Positions 22,748-33,598 are shown, counted from the first letter of the stretch. The stretch is 33,728 bases of DNA from an uncultured Chlamydiae bacterium (GCA_937899275.1 CALBPE010000026.1:1-33728), one strand, 5' to 3'. Numbers and translations: made by a program. The notes: a model not told the origin generated them from the letters alone.

Positions 22748-25700
22748 TTATTTAGAAGCCTTTTTTTTGGAAGGATAGAGCATTTTTCCCACTTTTTCTG
22801 CTGCTGTTTCTAGACAGTAGAAAATCACCGGAGTTAAAAACAAAGTGAGCACCTGAGAAAACAATAGCCCGCCCACAACGGCTATCCCCAAAGGCGCTCT
22901 TGTCGATGCGCTGGGCCCTCCAATACCTAAAGCGATCGGTAAAGCGCCCATAAGCGCTGCAAAACTTGTCATAAGTATAGGCCGAAAACGGAGGATGCAG
23001 GCAGTGAAAATCGCATCGTAGCTGCTCGATCCTTTTTTGATTGCTGTATTTGCAAAATCAACCATCATGATGCCGTTTTTCATCACAATACCCAGCAGCA
23101 TGATGCTCCCGACAAAGGAAAATAACGATAACGCCTTACCCATGATGTAAAGAGAGAAAAGACCGCCAAATGTAGCGGGGAAAAGCGCGCTCATCACAGT
23201 TAACGGGTGGAGAAAATGTTCATATAAGATGCCTAAAATCAGATAGATGACAAAAACGGTTAAAAGAAAAAGAAGCGCCATGGACCGTACACTTTTTTGA
23301 AAGACCTCGGCAGATCCGCTGGATCTACCTGATACCGAACGGGGAAGCAGCATTGCACTATATTTTTCGAGGACAGAAATCGCCTCGCCTAATGTTTTTC
23401 CAGGAGCTACGTTAAACGATATCGTCGCTGCAGGAAGTCCGTTGATATGCGTCATCGATAAAGGACCTACCGACTCCTTGGTATCGACTACCTGGGTTAA
23501 AGGAACAAGAAGGTTTTGTTTATTGCGTAAAAACAGATAGGAAAATGCAGAAGAATCTCGGTAAAATTGAGGTAGCGTTTCCACAATAACGTCATATTGA
23601 TTCAAAGCGCCATAGATGGTAGAGATTTTATTTGTTGAATAAGCGTAGCTAAAAAGATCCTCAATATCTCTTGCATCGATGCCGAGTTCAGCGGCTTGTT
23701 TTCGACGTATGGTAATTTGTGTTTGGGGCTGGCTGATTTGCAAATCAGAAGATACCTCGGTGAAAAGATCGCGCCGTTTTTTTACTTCTGCCACCATTTT
23801 TTCTACTGCGGGATAAAGCGTTTTGGTATCGATACCTGTCAAAGAGTATTGATAAAGCGCTTTTGTTGTCGTGCCTAAGGTTAAGTTGATCAAAGGAAGA
23901 GGGGAAAGGTAGGCGTTAATACCGGGTACCTCTTCGATTTTTTTTTGTAGATCTTCTACTACAGTGGAAAGAGAAGCTCTTTTGTCTAATGGCTTTAGCT
24001 GTAGAAAAAATAATCCTTGGTTATCGCTCACTACGCTTGATACAGATGTCATCGATACCACCGATTGCACAGCGGGGTCATTTGCGCAAATAGCTGCTAT
24101 CTGGTCTTGTTTTTCTTTTTGAGAAAAGGGGGACGTTCCATCTTGTGATTGAGTAAAGCCTTGGATAAACCCTTCGTCTTGTACCGGTAGAAAATCTGTG
24201 GGCATCTCTTTGATCAGAACAACCGATCCTACAAAAGATAAAAACCCTAGAAATAATACGAAGCGCTTTTTTTTAAAAGCCCATGTAAGCGCTTTTTGAT
24301 ACAGGGAAAGAAGAGCTTTTTGGCATTTTTCTGTTTGCCTCTCTACGCGGCTTTTTTGGGCTTTTTGGCTCCTTTTTTTGATACACCGGCTACAAAGTAA
24401 AGGTGTTAATGAAAGAGCAATAGCGCCAGAAAAACCTACAGCAATCATAATGGTAAGGGAGAATTCTCGAAATAACCTACCTAAAATACTATCTAAAAAT
24501 AGCATGGGAAAAAATACGCTGATCAAACAAAGGCTCATAGACACTACAGTACTCGTGATTTCTGTTGAGCCGATCATAGCGGCATCTCGCGGGCTTTTCC
24601 CTTCATGAACATGACGTATGATGTTTTCAAGGACAACGATTGCATCATCCACTAAAAACCCAATCGAAAGGGTTAATGCAAGAAGCGATAAAATATCTAA
24701 GCTATAACCTAAGATGTATAGTAAACAAAAGGTACCTAAAATCGATAGAGGGATAGCAAAAGAGGGGATTAAGGTGTTTTGCCACTTACCAAAAAATAGA
24801 TAGATGATGCCCACGACTAGGATAAAAGCAATCCATAGGGTCAGTTTCACATCGCGAACTGAATCGAGTATAATGGTTTTTTTGTTATATAAAGTTGCGT
24901 ATCTAAGAGATGCGGGAAGCTCTTTTTTAAGGCTGGGAAGCGTTTGAAAGATCTGATCTGTAACCGATACCGTATTTGCCCCTGGCAGGGTTTGCACTGC
25001 AAGAACAACGCAGGGCTTAACTGCATTTTTCTGTCTGTAGGTAAGCGAGTATTTATCATCTTCTAAGCTGTTTACAGCTCTTCCTACATCGCCAATACAG
25101 ACCGTTTTGCCATCTTTGCTTCGTAACACTAACTTCTCATAGCCTTCTGCAGACATAATTTGTCCATCGACATCGATGGTAGATTCCCGCGCTTTTCCAT
25201 ACAATACGCCTGTAGGTAGATCGACGTTGGCCTTTGTTACTGCTTGTACAACATCTTTCATGGTCAAGCCGATATGGGCGAGTTTTCCCGGATCGATCTG
25301 GATGCGAGCAGCATAGGGTGAGCCGAAGGTAATGACCTGCGATACGCCAGGCAAAATGCTGAGCCTTTGACCTATGTAGGTGTTGGCGTAGTCATAGAGC
25401 TTTTGTTTATCTAATGCATCAGAAGTCACAGCGATGTATAAAATGGGAGTCTGCGCTGGATTGATTTTTTTATAGGTAGGGCTTGAGGGAAGGTCATCTG
25501 GTAAATTTGGAAGGGCGCGGTTAATTGCTGCTTGCACATCCACTGCTGCGCTATCCATAGATTTTTCTAATACAAACTGCAAAACAGCGGTTAAAGAGCC
25601 GTTTTGGCTTCTAGAAAATAACGTATGGACCCCATCGATTGTCATAAACTGCCGCTCTAAAGGCACAGCGCAGCTTGCCGAAATCGTTTCAGGGCTTGCG

Positions 25701-25858
25701 CCAGGATAGGATAAAGATACCGTTATCGTGGGAAATTCCACATTGGGAAGGTCGGATACAGGGAGGCTTTTGTAAGAAAAATACCCAAAAAATGCGATGG
25801 ATAGCATCACAAGGGTTGTCATCACCGGCTTTTTGATGCAAAGTGTGGGCAGGTTCAT
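22748..25858 (-). CDS. RND efflux pump, mirror copy with I918S
   Basis: Same 1036-residue pump as at 7871-10981 except for one base (23106). Codon 918 reads AGC (Ser) instead of ATC (Ile), in the FVG-IML segment of a C-terminal membrane helix nine residues before the proton-relay Lys927. Ile is the usual residue there in related pumps, so the left copy is probably the true sequence. Confidence 0.95.
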   Translation of the reverse strand: MNLPTLCIKKPVMTTLVMLSIAFFGYFSYKSLPVSDLPNVEFPTITVSLSYPGASPETISASCAVPLERQFMTIDGVHTLFSRSQNGSLTAVLQFVLEKSMDSAAVDVQAAINRALPNLPDDLPSSPTYKKINPAQTPILYIAVTSDALDKQKLYDYANTYIGQRLSILPGVSQVITFGSPYAARIQIDPGKLAHIGLTMKDVVQAVTKANVDLPTGVLYGKARESTIDVDGQIMSAEGYEKLVLRSKDGKTVCIGDVGRAVNSLEDDKYSLTYRQKNAVKPCVVLAVQTLPGANTVSVTDQIFQTLPSLKKELPASLRYATLYNKKTIILDSVRDVKLTLWIAFILVVGIIYLFFGKWQNTLIPSFAIPLSILGTFCLLYILGYSLDILSLLALTLSIGFLVDDAIVVLENIIRHVHEGKSPRDAAMIGSTEITSTVVSMSLCLISVFFPMLFLDSILGRLFREFSLTIMIAVGFSGAIALSLTPLLCSRCIKKRSQKAQKSRVERQTEKCQKALLSLYQKALTWAFKKKRFVLFLGFLSFVGSVVLIKEMPTDFLPVQDEGFIQGFTQSQDGTSPFSQKEKQDQIAAICANDPAVQSVVSMTSVSSVVSDNQGLFFLQLKPLDKRASLSTVVEDLQKKIEEVPGINAYLSPLPLINLTLGTTTKALYQYSLTGIDTKTLYPAVEKMVAEVKKRRDLFTEVSSDLQISQPQTQITIRRKQAAELGIDARDIEDLFSYAYSTNKISTIYGALNQYDVIVETLPQFYRDSSAFSYLFLRNKQNLLVPLTQVVDTKESVGPLSMTHINGLPAATISFNVAPGKTLGEAISVLEKYSAMLLPRSVSGRSSGSAEVFQKSVRSMALLFLLTVFVIYLILGILYEHFLHPLTVMSALFPATFGGLFSLYIMGKALSLFSFVGSIMLLGIVMKNGIMMVDFANTAIKKGSSSYDAIFTACILRFRPILMTSFAALMGALPIALGIGGPSASTRAPLGIAVVGGLLFSQVLTLFLTPVIFYCLETAAEKVGKMLYPSKKKASK

Positions 25859-26943
25859 AAGCCTCTTTCTAGCGTTTTTGATACTAAAGCGCCTGGATAA
25901 AGGTTTTGACTGCCTGCAATCACCACTTCTTCATCGGGCTGGAGCCCTTTAGAAATACAAATCTCATCTCCATACCTTTGTCCGGTACTGATAAAGCGCA
26001 TAGCTGCTACATTTTGTCCGTTAATGACAAAGACAAAAGCGCCTTTACTGCTGCGGTTTACCGCGCTAAAAGGGATCATCAGCGCATCTTTTTGTATCGA
26101 TAAAATCAAGCGCACTTGGACATATTTTCCCGGCCAAAGCGCCTCTTCTTTATTAGAAAATACAGAGCGAAGGGTAATCGTTCCTGTATCTGGGTCGATT
26201 TGGTTGTTGATCATCTCAAGTTTTCCCTGCCAGCTGATTTGCTTCGTTGGATCCAAAGCTGTTGTGCGCAAAGGGCCCTGCTTTTTCCTATACTTACGAA
26301 TCACCCCAAGGTCTTTTTCAGGTAGGGAAAAAGAGACGTACATGGGATGCATTTGATGGATCGTGACAAGCGTTTTTTGATCATCTCCTGTAAGGATATT
26401 GCCTTCATCAATTTTTAAGATGCCAGCTCTTCCTTTGATAGGGGAATAGATCCAGCAGTAGCCGAGTTCTACGCGCGCTTTTTGTAGATTTGCTTCCGCT
26501 TGTTTTACAGCGCCTTCTGCTGCGTGTAGCTTGCTTTTTAGCGCATCGAACTGCAGTTTTGCATAGTAATCTTCATCGGTTAAAGGAGAAAAACGGACTA
26601 CTTTTTCTCTTGCTATATCTAAATTAGCAAGGCGCTGTTGCAAGACGCCTTCTGCTTTTTTTACTTCTGCTTCCAATGTTCTTGGATCGATCGTAAAAAG
26701 AAGATCTCCTTTTTTAATTGGGCTCCCTTCTTGAAAATATACCCCTGTGATTTGACCTTGTACGCGGGAGGTGACATCTACCCGTAATATAGGCTCAACC
26801 CTACCTATTGTATCGCGGTATAGGGGGATATCTATCTGACGGACCTTGGCTGTTTTTACAGGAAAAACAGGAGAAATAGGCGGCTTTTTTTCTCTAGAAC
26901 AGGAAAAAAAAACGATGCAGAAAAGTATACAAATGGGTCTCAT
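25855..26943 (-). CDS. RND periplasmic adaptor lipoprotein, mirror copy
   Basis: Same 362-residue adaptor as at 6786-7874, with lipobox cysteine 15 and four-base ATGA overlaps on both sides. Identical between the arms. Confidence 0.93.
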   Translation of the reverse strand: MRPICILFCIVFFSCSREKKPPISPVFPVKTAKVRQIDIPLYRDTIGRVEPILRVDVTSRVQGQITGVYFQEGSPIKKGDLLFTIDPRTLEAEVKKAEGVLQQRLANLDIAREKVVRFSPLTDEDYYAKLQFDALKSKLHAAEGAVKQAEANLQKARVELGYCWIYSPIKGRAGILKIDEGNILTGDDQKTLVTIHQMHPMYVSFSLPEKDLGVIRKYRKKQGPLRTTALDPTKQISWQGKLEMINNQIDPDTGTITLRSVFSNKEEALWPGKYVQVRLILSIQKDALMIPFSAVNRSSKGAFVFVINGQNVAAMRFISTGQRYGDEICISKGLQPDEEVVIAGSQNLYPGALVSKTLERGL

Positions 26944-28370
26944 AATACCTCTTCTGTAAAACCGAAGGCGCCTGTGCTATAGGCGATTTCTGCTAGCGAT
27001 TGGTACCAATTTTTTTTGGCTTCAGCAAGTTTTGCTCTTGCATCAGCAAGAGAGCTTTGCGCAGAAAGCACATCTAAAATCGTATTGACGCCTAACCGGT
27101 AGTTTTCTGTAGCGATACGAAACTGTTTTTTCGCTTCTTTGAGGTATTCTTCTGTAAAACCGAGGGCATCTTTTGCTGCAATGAGATTTGTACGCGCATT
27201 TTGGATTTCGCTAACGACACTCAGCTCTTTAGACAAGAGCTCAGCTGCGCTTTTTTCTAAATCCGCCTGCTTTTGTTTTATTTGATTTTCTACCATAAAC
27301 CCCTCGAATAAAGGCAGTTCTAACTTTAGAAGAAAAGCCCAGTGGTAATCCTCATCTTGCGCATGGTCGTACCAGTATTTTCCTAAATCAAAAGAAGCAT
27401 CCACTTTAGGAAAATGCCCTGAGCGCGCTTTTACAAGATCTGCTTTTTTTTCCGCTACTTTAGCTATAGATGCTTGTAGATCAGGGCGGCATTTTTGCGC
27501 TTTTGCAATAAGAAGATCTGCATCTTCTATGCAGCTTTTTACCACTACTTTTTTCGGCAAAGGCTGTACGTTGAAAGAGATGTTTGCGGGAAGCCCTAGA
27601 TCTTTTGCTAGCTGAGAAAACTGGCGAAGCGTAGCTTTTTTTTGTCCAATCATCGCAATTTTTTTCTGGATGAAATGCGTTTTTGCCTGGGATATATCGC
27701 CTGCTGCAAATACACCTACGCGGCCTTTTTCTTCTGCTGCTTGGAGCGTAACAGACGCATTTTCTACGTCAGCTTCTAACGCTAAAAGACGCTCTTTTTC
27801 ATATAAATAGGTGTAGTAGTCGTCCATTACGATTTGTATCGCTGTTTGAATCGTGCGGTTATGCGTTAAATCGGCAAAAAGCAGGCTTTTTCTTGCAGCA
27901 TCAGAACTTGCTTTTCTCGCTCCAAAATCTAGTAGGGTATAGGTGATCTGCATTTCAGGGCCTGTCGTAGTCAGTAGATAGGGAATTGTGAAGGTTTCCG
28001 ATAGGGAAAACGTTTGTCTTTCTCTTTGGTATTTTGCAGATGCATCAATTTTTGGAAGGTACGCTGCCTCGGACTGGGCGTAAATTGCTGCTTTAGACCG
28101 CGCTTCTGCCCACGAGGATTTAATATTAAAATTATTATAAAGAGCGATATCGATAAGTTCTGCTAAAGATAGGTCGTGATCATCATAATCTTTAGGGATA
28201 TAGGTAGTAAAATACTTAGAGGAAAGAAGGCAGCTATCTTCTGCATCGATTTGCCACATCGCATTAGGTAATGAAGGAGCAAGCGCGTAGGGATCGACAA
28301 GAGCCTTTGTATGACTACAGCTAGAAAGTAGGGATCCCCCCAAAAACAACAAAATGTATCTCTTTTTCAT
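26940..28370 (-). CDS. TolC/OprM-like outer-membrane lipoprotein, mirror copy
   Basis: Same 476-residue channel protein as at 5359-6789, lipidation at Cys18, identical between the arms. The 75-base gap to gatB is shorter than in the left arm because gatB is full length here. Confidence 0.92.
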   Translation of the reverse strand: MKKRYILLFLGGSLLSSCSHTKALVDPYALAPSLPNAMWQIDAEDSCLLSSKYFTTYIPKDYDDHDLSLAELIDIALYNNFNIKSSWAEARSKAAIYAQSEAAYLPKIDASAKYQRERQTFSLSETFTIPYLLTTTGPEMQITYTLLDFGARKASSDAARKSLLFADLTHNRTIQTAIQIVMDDYYTYLYEKERLLALEADVENASVTLQAAEEKGRVGVFAAGDISQAKTHFIQKKIAMIGQKKATLRQFSQLAKDLGLPANISFNVQPLPKKVVVKSCIEDADLLIAKAQKCRPDLQASIAKVAEKKADLVKARSGHFPKVDASFDLGKYWYDHAQDEDYHWAFLLKLELPLFEGFMVENQIKQKQADLEKSAAELLSKELSVVSEIQNARTNLIAAKDALGFTEEYLKEAKKQFRIATENYRLGVNTILDVLSAQSSLADARAKLAEAKKNWYQSLAEIAYSTGAFGFTEEVL

Positions 28371-28445
28371 GCGGCAGAGCTATTCCACGGAATTTCGAAA
28401 GAGGGATTTTGTCCACTCCTCCCTTGATACGGTTTTTAGAGAATA

Positions 28446-29909
28446 TTACCGATTGGAGTCAAGCTTTTTATGAAGAAGGGTGTTGACTACTTCAGGCGAC
28501 GCTTTGCCTTTGGTGGATTTCATCACCTGTCCCACGAGAAAAGAAAACGCTTTTTGTTTACCGTTTTTAAAGCCTTCAATCGACTGGGGGTGATCTTGCA
28601 GGATTTTTTCTACAATAGGCTCGATGATAGCCGGATCACTCATAGGCAAATAATCGGGATTTTCCTGAACGATAGTCTGGGGTGATGTATGGGGTTTTTT
28701 CATCATCTCATCTGCAATACTTTTTGCAATCCTTGAGGTGATGGTTTTATCTTCGATTAAGGTGATCAAAGAGCCGATATGCTTTTCTGGTATGCTGGTA
28801 GATAAAAAGTGTTTTCCCGCTTCTTTTGCTCTACCAAAAAACTCGATGGTAATCCAGTTTGCAAGCAAATTTGCCGATAAAGAAGAGGGGCAAAAAGAAA
28901 GAGCTTCTTCAAAATAGTCGGCAAGGGCTTTTTCTTCTGTCAGGATCTCTGCTGCATCTTTTGATAATTGGAGCTGCTCTTTGTAGCGGTTTTTTCGCGC
29001 TCTTCTTAGCTCTGGAAGGGAGCATGTGAGCCGTTCAATGAGTTCTTCTTCAATCATCAGTGGGGGAATATCTGGCTCAGGCATATACCTATAGTCTTCT
29101 GCGCTTTCTTTTTTGCGCATAACGGTCAGTGTTTTTTGCACTGGATCAAACCGGCAAGTAGAAGAGGCGATTACAGCATGGGGATCTTTTTCATAGATGG
29201 CAATTTGTCTCGATATTTCTTGGTTGATCGCGAGTTCTAAAAAATGAAAAGAATTGATGTTTTTGATTTCCACTTTATTTCTAAGCGTAGTCTCCCCTTG
29301 AGGCCTAACCGATATATTCGCATCCATTCTAAGCTGGCCTTGGTCCATATTGGCGTCTGAGGCGCCGATATACTGAAAAATTGATTTGATTTCTTTGGCG
29401 TAAAGAGCAGCTTCGCTTGCGCTTTTTAAGCAAGGAGCAGAAATGATTTCCATTAAGGGGGCTCCTGCTCGATTATCATCGACTCCAGTAAAGCTAGAAA
29501 AATGTTTCAATGTTCCCGCATCATCTTCTAGATGCGCTGCTGTGATCTCCACTTTTTTCACGCTATCTTCTAAAGAAATTTCGACGTAGCCATTTTTTAC
29601 AATGGGATGGAAAAATTGTGTGATTTGGAAATTTCTAGGCGAGTCGGGATAAAAGTAGGACTTGCGATCAAAAGAGCTTTGCCTAGATATATCTGCATTG
29701 ACAGCTAGGCCAAATTGCACCGCTTTTTCTACCGCTGCTTCATTTAGCAGTGGTAGGGACCCAGGCTGCCCTGTACAAATAGTAGAAATATTTTGGTTGG
29801 GGTTTTCTCCAAAGGTATTGGGAGCGGGAGAAAAAAGCTTAGTGTGGGTGTTGAGCTGCACATGGATCTCAAGACCAATGACTACATCCCAGTCTTTAAG
29901 CGAAGTCAT
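28446..29909 (-). CDS. gatB: Amidotransferase subunit B, full-length copy
   Basis: This 487-residue copy is the intact version. It has Phe455, Lys464 and Lys469 where the left arm has Ile, Arg and a stop, and it ends with KASPEVVNTLLHKKLDSNR. The tail agrees with the GatB/YqeY family pattern of GQVMKxTKGKAxP followed by a Leu/Lys-rich helix. It should be taken as the reference sequence of the gene. It overlaps gatA by four bases. Confidence 0.97.
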   Translation of the reverse strand: MTSLKDWDVVIGLEIHVQLNTHTKLFSPAPNTFGENPNQNISTICTGQPGSLPLLNEAAVEKAVQFGLAVNADISRQSSFDRKSYFYPDSPRNFQITQFFHPIVKNGYVEISLEDSVKKVEITAAHLEDDAGTLKHFSSFTGVDDNRAGAPLMEIISAPCLKSASEAALYAKEIKSIFQYIGASDANMDQGQLRMDANISVRPQGETTLRNKVEIKNINSFHFLELAINQEISRQIAIYEKDPHAVIASSTCRFDPVQKTLTVMRKKESAEDYRYMPEPDIPPLMIEEELIERLTCSLPELRRARKNRYKEQLQLSKDAAEILTEEKALADYFEEALSFCPSSLSANLLANWITIEFFGRAKEAGKHFLSTSIPEKHIGSLITLIEDKTITSRIAKSIADEMMKKPHTSPQTIVQENPDYLPMSDPAIIEPIVEKILQDHPQSIEGFKNGKQKAFSFLVGQVMKSTKGKASPEVVNTLLHKKLDSNR

Positions 29910-31369
29910 AGGAAACCTTTAGGTAGCGTTTTGTAAAGAGGCGCTGTTTGTTCAAACGCATAGCCTGCTTGCAGCACCGCTGCATCTTGTAGTTTAGGTC
30001 CAATGATTTGTAGGCTCATTGGCTTATTTTTGCTATCAATACCAGAGGGTACAGAAATAGCGGGAAGTCCAGCTAAGCTTGCAGGAATAGTTAAGCTATC
30101 TTGTAAATACATCTCAAAGGGATCGGGAAAAGAGCCCAAGGCAAAAGCGGTGACAGGGCATGTAGGCATTGCGATAAAGTCTGTTTTATTAAAAGCGTTA
30201 TGAAACGCTTCTGCAATCAGATAGCGAATCTTTTGCGCTTTTCGATAAAATTCATCTCGATGTCCTGAAGAAAGGACAAAGGTTCCAAGTAAGATCCGTT
30301 TTTTTACTTCTTGACCAAATCCACTATCGCGTGAGTATTTATATACCTCTTCAAAAGATGCCGCTTGAGGCGTTCTTATCCCATGACGAATCCCATCAAA
30401 ACGGGCGAGATTAGTCGAGGCTTCTGCTGTCGCTAAAATGTAGTATACAGCAATAGAATAGCGCAAGATATCGAGGTCTACATCGACGAGAGTAGCTCCT
30501 AAAGACTCCATCCTTTTTAACGAGTCTTGAAAATCGGTTTTTACCTCACCTTTTAAATCTTCCAGTAGTTTGTGGGGAACGCCAATGACTTTTCCTTTCA
30601 TATCGGTAGAAAAAGAGGTGAGGATCTCTTCGCTCGATTTTTTTAGGGAAGTGGGATCTTTAGGGCAGTTTCTTCCGATGGTTTCCATCATCAAAGCAAT
30701 ATCTTTTACTCTTGCTCCTAGAGGACCAATTTGATCTAAAGATGAGCCAAAAGCAACAAGCCCATAACGAGAAACTCTACCGTAGGTAGGTTTAAACCCT
30801 GAAATGCCGCAGAAAGAAGCGGGCTGACGAATCGATCCGCCTGTATCGCTACCAGTAGCAAGAGCAATCAACCTTGCAGATATAGCGGCAGCAGAGCCTC
30901 CAGAAGAGCCTCCTGGTGTGCACTCGGTATTCCAAGGGTTTTTTGTGGTCATGTAAGCAGAGTTTTCACTCGATGCGCCCATAGAAAACTCATCTAGATT
31001 GAGTTTTCCCATAATGATGGCATCTTCTTCTAGCATCAAACGGACAGCAGTTGCGCTGAAAGGAGCTCTATAGTGTTCTAAAAATTTTGAGCCGCAAGTC
31101 GTGATCTCTCCTTGAATATGGGTATTGTCTTTGATTCCAATAGGAAGACCTGCCATCTGACCAAGAGGCTTTTTTTGCGCTCTTTTTTCATCTAAAAGGG
31201 CAGCTTTTTTTAACGCTTGATCATCGTAAATCTTGAGAAAAGCCTGTAGATCGGGATTGTACTTATGAATCCTTTCTAGGTAGTGGGAGACAATTTCTAC
31301 TGCGCTTATTTCTCCTTGGACAAATAGATTTCTAATGGCCAAAGCGCTTTTTGTATGTAACTGGTTCAT
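29906..31369 (-). CDS. gatA: Amidotransferase subunit A, mirror copy
   Basis: Identical to the copy at 2360-3823, with the catalytic Lys80, Ser155 and Ser179 present and four-base overlaps with gatC and gatB. Confidence 0.97.
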   Translation of the reverse strand: MNQLHTKSALAIRNLFVQGEISAVEIVSHYLERIHKYNPDLQAFLKIYDDQALKKAALLDEKRAQKKPLGQMAGLPIGIKDNTHIQGEITTCGSKFLEHYRAPFSATAVRLMLEEDAIIMGKLNLDEFSMGASSENSAYMTTKNPWNTECTPGGSSGGSAAAISARLIALATGSDTGGSIRQPASFCGISGFKPTYGRVSRYGLVAFGSSLDQIGPLGARVKDIALMMETIGRNCPKDPTSLKKSSEEILTSFSTDMKGKVIGVPHKLLEDLKGEVKTDFQDSLKRMESLGATLVDVDLDILRYSIAVYYILATAEASTNLARFDGIRHGIRTPQAASFEEVYKYSRDSGFGQEVKKRILLGTFVLSSGHRDEFYRKAQKIRYLIAEAFHNAFNKTDFIAMPTCPVTAFALGSFPDPFEMYLQDSLTIPASLAGLPAISVPSGIDSKNKPMSLQIIGPKLQDAAVLQAGYAFEQTAPLYKTLPKGFL

Positions 31370-31692
31370 CCGTTTTTCTCTTTTGGCTGTAGGACAGGGG
31401 GGACGCGGATCATGCCAGCTGTTTTTTCAGGCACATTTTCCAAATACGTTTCTGTAGGTAACAAATAGCCAGGTTCATCTTTTCGAAGAGGTTGGGGTGA
31501 AGCGTTTTTTGCTTGTAAAAACATCTGATGAGAAAAAATCGGGGTATCTTCTGTAGAGACTTCGCTGAGCTGCTCCACATAATCTAAAATTTTTTTTAGA
31601 CTATCTGTCAGGAGGGCTTCTTCATTTTTTTCGCATTCGATATGCGCCATTTTTTCTAAATTGCAAAGCATATCTTCAGTAAAATCAGTCAT
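31366..31692 (-). CDS. gatC: Amidotransferase subunit C, mirror copy
   Basis: Identical to the 108-residue copy at 2037-2363 and coupled to gatA by an ATGA overlap. Confidence 0.95.
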   Translation of the reverse strand: MTDFTEDMLCNLEKMAHIECEKNEEALLTDSLKKILDYVEQLSEVSTEDTPIFSHQMFLQAKNASPQPLRKDEPGYLLPTETYLENVPEKTAGMIRVPPVLQPKEKNG

Positions 31693-31725
31693 ATAGATAC
31701 CTGTTGATCCATAAAGATATACAAG

Positions 31726-32340
31726 CTAAGACATAAAAGTCAAGGTGTAGCTACCCAGGCGTACGAAGAAAAAAGAGACAACTAAGGAAAGTGTAAAAAA
31801 GATGGCCCAACTGCCAATAGCCCGGCTAAGAGAATACTCTGCTGCTTCTTGTAAATTCATGATCAAAAGCACTTCGCTCCAAATTTTAGGAACAATCATG
31901 ATGAATCCAAGAAAAATAGAAGAGGGTAGAGTGACCATGCGGACAAAAGCATAATCGGGTGAAAAAACAAGAAGAGCTAGCCAGACGCTAAGAGATATCA
32001 GCTGAGGGGCGCTTGACCATGCTAAAGCTGAGCGTATATGGGCAAAAGGAGCTTTCCCTTGAAAACATAGCTTAGTGATCAAAAAAAGGAGAAATCCTAG
32101 GATATAGAGCCAAAAAAATGCGTAGAATACAGCGAGAAGAAGGCAGCTCAGTACAATGATGCCATAATGCAGAAAAAGACCCAAAGACTCTTGATTGGCT
32201 TGGTAGAATAAAAAATCGAGCGCGTTGACAAAAGCAAACGGAAAGGTAAGATGCTGAGGATTGGTGTTCAGCACTTTTCTCACCGCTATTTTTGGCTGTT
32301 TCCAGATCAAAAAAAATGGAGTATCTGCGTTGTCTGCCAT
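31726..32340 (-). CDS. YIP1-family membrane protein, mirror copy
   Basis: Identical to the 204-residue multi-pass protein at 1389-2003, 33 bases upstream of gatC. Confidence 0.65.
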   Translation of the reverse strand: MADNADTPFFLIWKQPKIAVRKVLNTNPQHLTFPFAFVNALDFLFYQANQESLGLFLHYGIIVLSCLLLAVFYAFFWLYILGFLLFLITKLCFQGKAPFAHIRSALAWSSAPQLISLSVWLALLVFSPDYAFVRMVTLPSSIFLGFIMIVPKIWSEVLLIMNLQEAAEYSLSRAIGSWAIFFTLSLVVSFFFVRLGSYTLTFMS

Positions 32341-32359
32341 ATAAAGACTCCCTTAATTC

Positions 32360-33250
32360 CTATCTTTTCGATTGCAGGATTTTTTGTAAAGCGCTCCTAA
32401 GATCGGGATAAGAAAAACAAAATCCGCTATCCAACAGTTTTTTAGGAATAGCCTTCACGCTTTTGCAGAAAAGCTCATCTGCAATTTCTCCTAAAAAAGC
32501 GCGCATAAGCCAGCGGGGCATCTTCAGAAAGTAGGGTCTTTGTAACATCTTTGCGAGAAGGCGGGCAAAATCGTCTTGCCTCTCAGGGTAAGGAGAAGAG
32601 ATATGGATAGGGCCTTCTAAAGATTGTTGGATGACCCAGTCGATTGCCCTTAGCGCATCTTCAATATGGATCCAAGAAATAAACTGCTTTCCTGTAGACA
32701 GCTTTGCGCTAAGCCCTAGTTTCGTCAAAAACGCCATGGGATCAAGAGCGCTTCCCGCGCCGTAGGGACCTAAAACCATCCCAAAACGAAGCTGAGCGCA
32801 CCGAGACCTATCTGTTGTAGCCGCATCTTCCCATTCTTGGCATAGCTGGGATAAAAAGCCCTTTTCTGGGAGCACGTCTTCGGTAAAAGATTGATCATTT
32901 TTTTCTCCTGCATAATTGACAGCAGAGGCGCATAAAAACACCTTGGGGGGAAAAGAGCAGGCTTCCATAGCTTGTACTAGCGCTTTTGTAGTTTCGATGC
33001 GGCTTTTTTTTAAGCCTTGCTTTTTTTTCTTTGTCCACCTTCCTTTAGCGATGTTTTCCCCTGCTAAATGGATCAAAACATCGGCACGCTCTAACACTTG
33101 TTTTGTAGACAAAGGATCGGCATATGAAAAAAAAGCGCCCTTTTTTCCCGGCAAGCGCAAAAGGGGATAAACCTCCTTTTTTTGCTGGCTAAAATAGGAA
33201 AGAAGAGCGCTTCCGATAAATCCGTTAGAGCCTGAAATAAGAATACGCAA
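32360..33250 (-). CDS. yfcH: YfcH-like epimerase, mirror copy
   Basis: Identical to the 296-residue protein at 479-1369, with the TTG start at 33250 and the GSNGFIGS nucleotide-binding motif. Confidence 0.85.
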   Translation of the reverse strand: MRILISGSNGFIGSALLSYFSQQKKEVYPLLRLPGKKGAFFSYADPLSTKQVLERADVLIHLAGENIAKGRWTKKKKQGLKKSRIETTKALVQAMEACSFPPKVFLCASAVNYAGEKNDQSFTEDVLPEKGFLSQLCQEWEDAATTDRSRCAQLRFGMVLGPYGAGSALDPMAFLTKLGLSAKLSTGKQFISWIHIEDALRAIDWVIQQSLEGPIHISSPYPERQDDFARLLAKMLQRPYFLKMPRWLMRAFLGEIADELFCKSVKAIPKKLLDSGFCFSYPDLRSALQKILQSKR

Positions 33251-33259
33251 AAGATCGTA

Positions 33260-33496
33260 CTACTGATCTTTTTCGTCGTGGCGTGAGCAGCAGCTATCAT
33301 TTTTGCATACACAGCCAAAAAAGCTGATTGCCCAAATACCTGCAAGACCCACAATAGCGTACACAAGGCGCGCTAAAGGAGCGCTTCTACCGCCAAGCAG
33401 CGCTGCAACGAAATCATATTGAAAAAAGCCCCATGAGCCCCAATTGATTGCGCCTACAATAACTAATAATAACACAATGAAACGAATGAAATGCAT
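33260..33496 (-). CDS. DUF378 membrane protein, mirror copy
   Basis: Identical to the 78-residue protein at 233-469, including the cysteine-rich tail. AGGGAG is at 33502-33507 on the minus strand. Confidence 0.85.
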   Translation of the reverse strand: MHFIRFIVLLLVIVGAINWGSWGFFQYDFVAALLGGRSAPLARLVYAIVGLAGIWAISFFGCVCKNDSCCSRHDEKDQ

Positions 33497-33525
33497 ATAT
33501 ACTCCCTAAATCGCTTGTTTACTTA

Positions 33526-33554
33526 ATAGTAAATTTTTTTTTAAGTTCTGTCAA
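33526..33554 (-). promoter_or_regulatory. Promoter of the DUF378 gene, mirror copy
   Basis: TTGACA (33554-33549), 17 bases, TACTAT (33531-33526), read on the minus strand. Confidence 0.55.
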
Positions 33555-33598
33555 ATAGAATTAAAAAATGGGTAGTATTTCTCTAAGAAAGAACATCT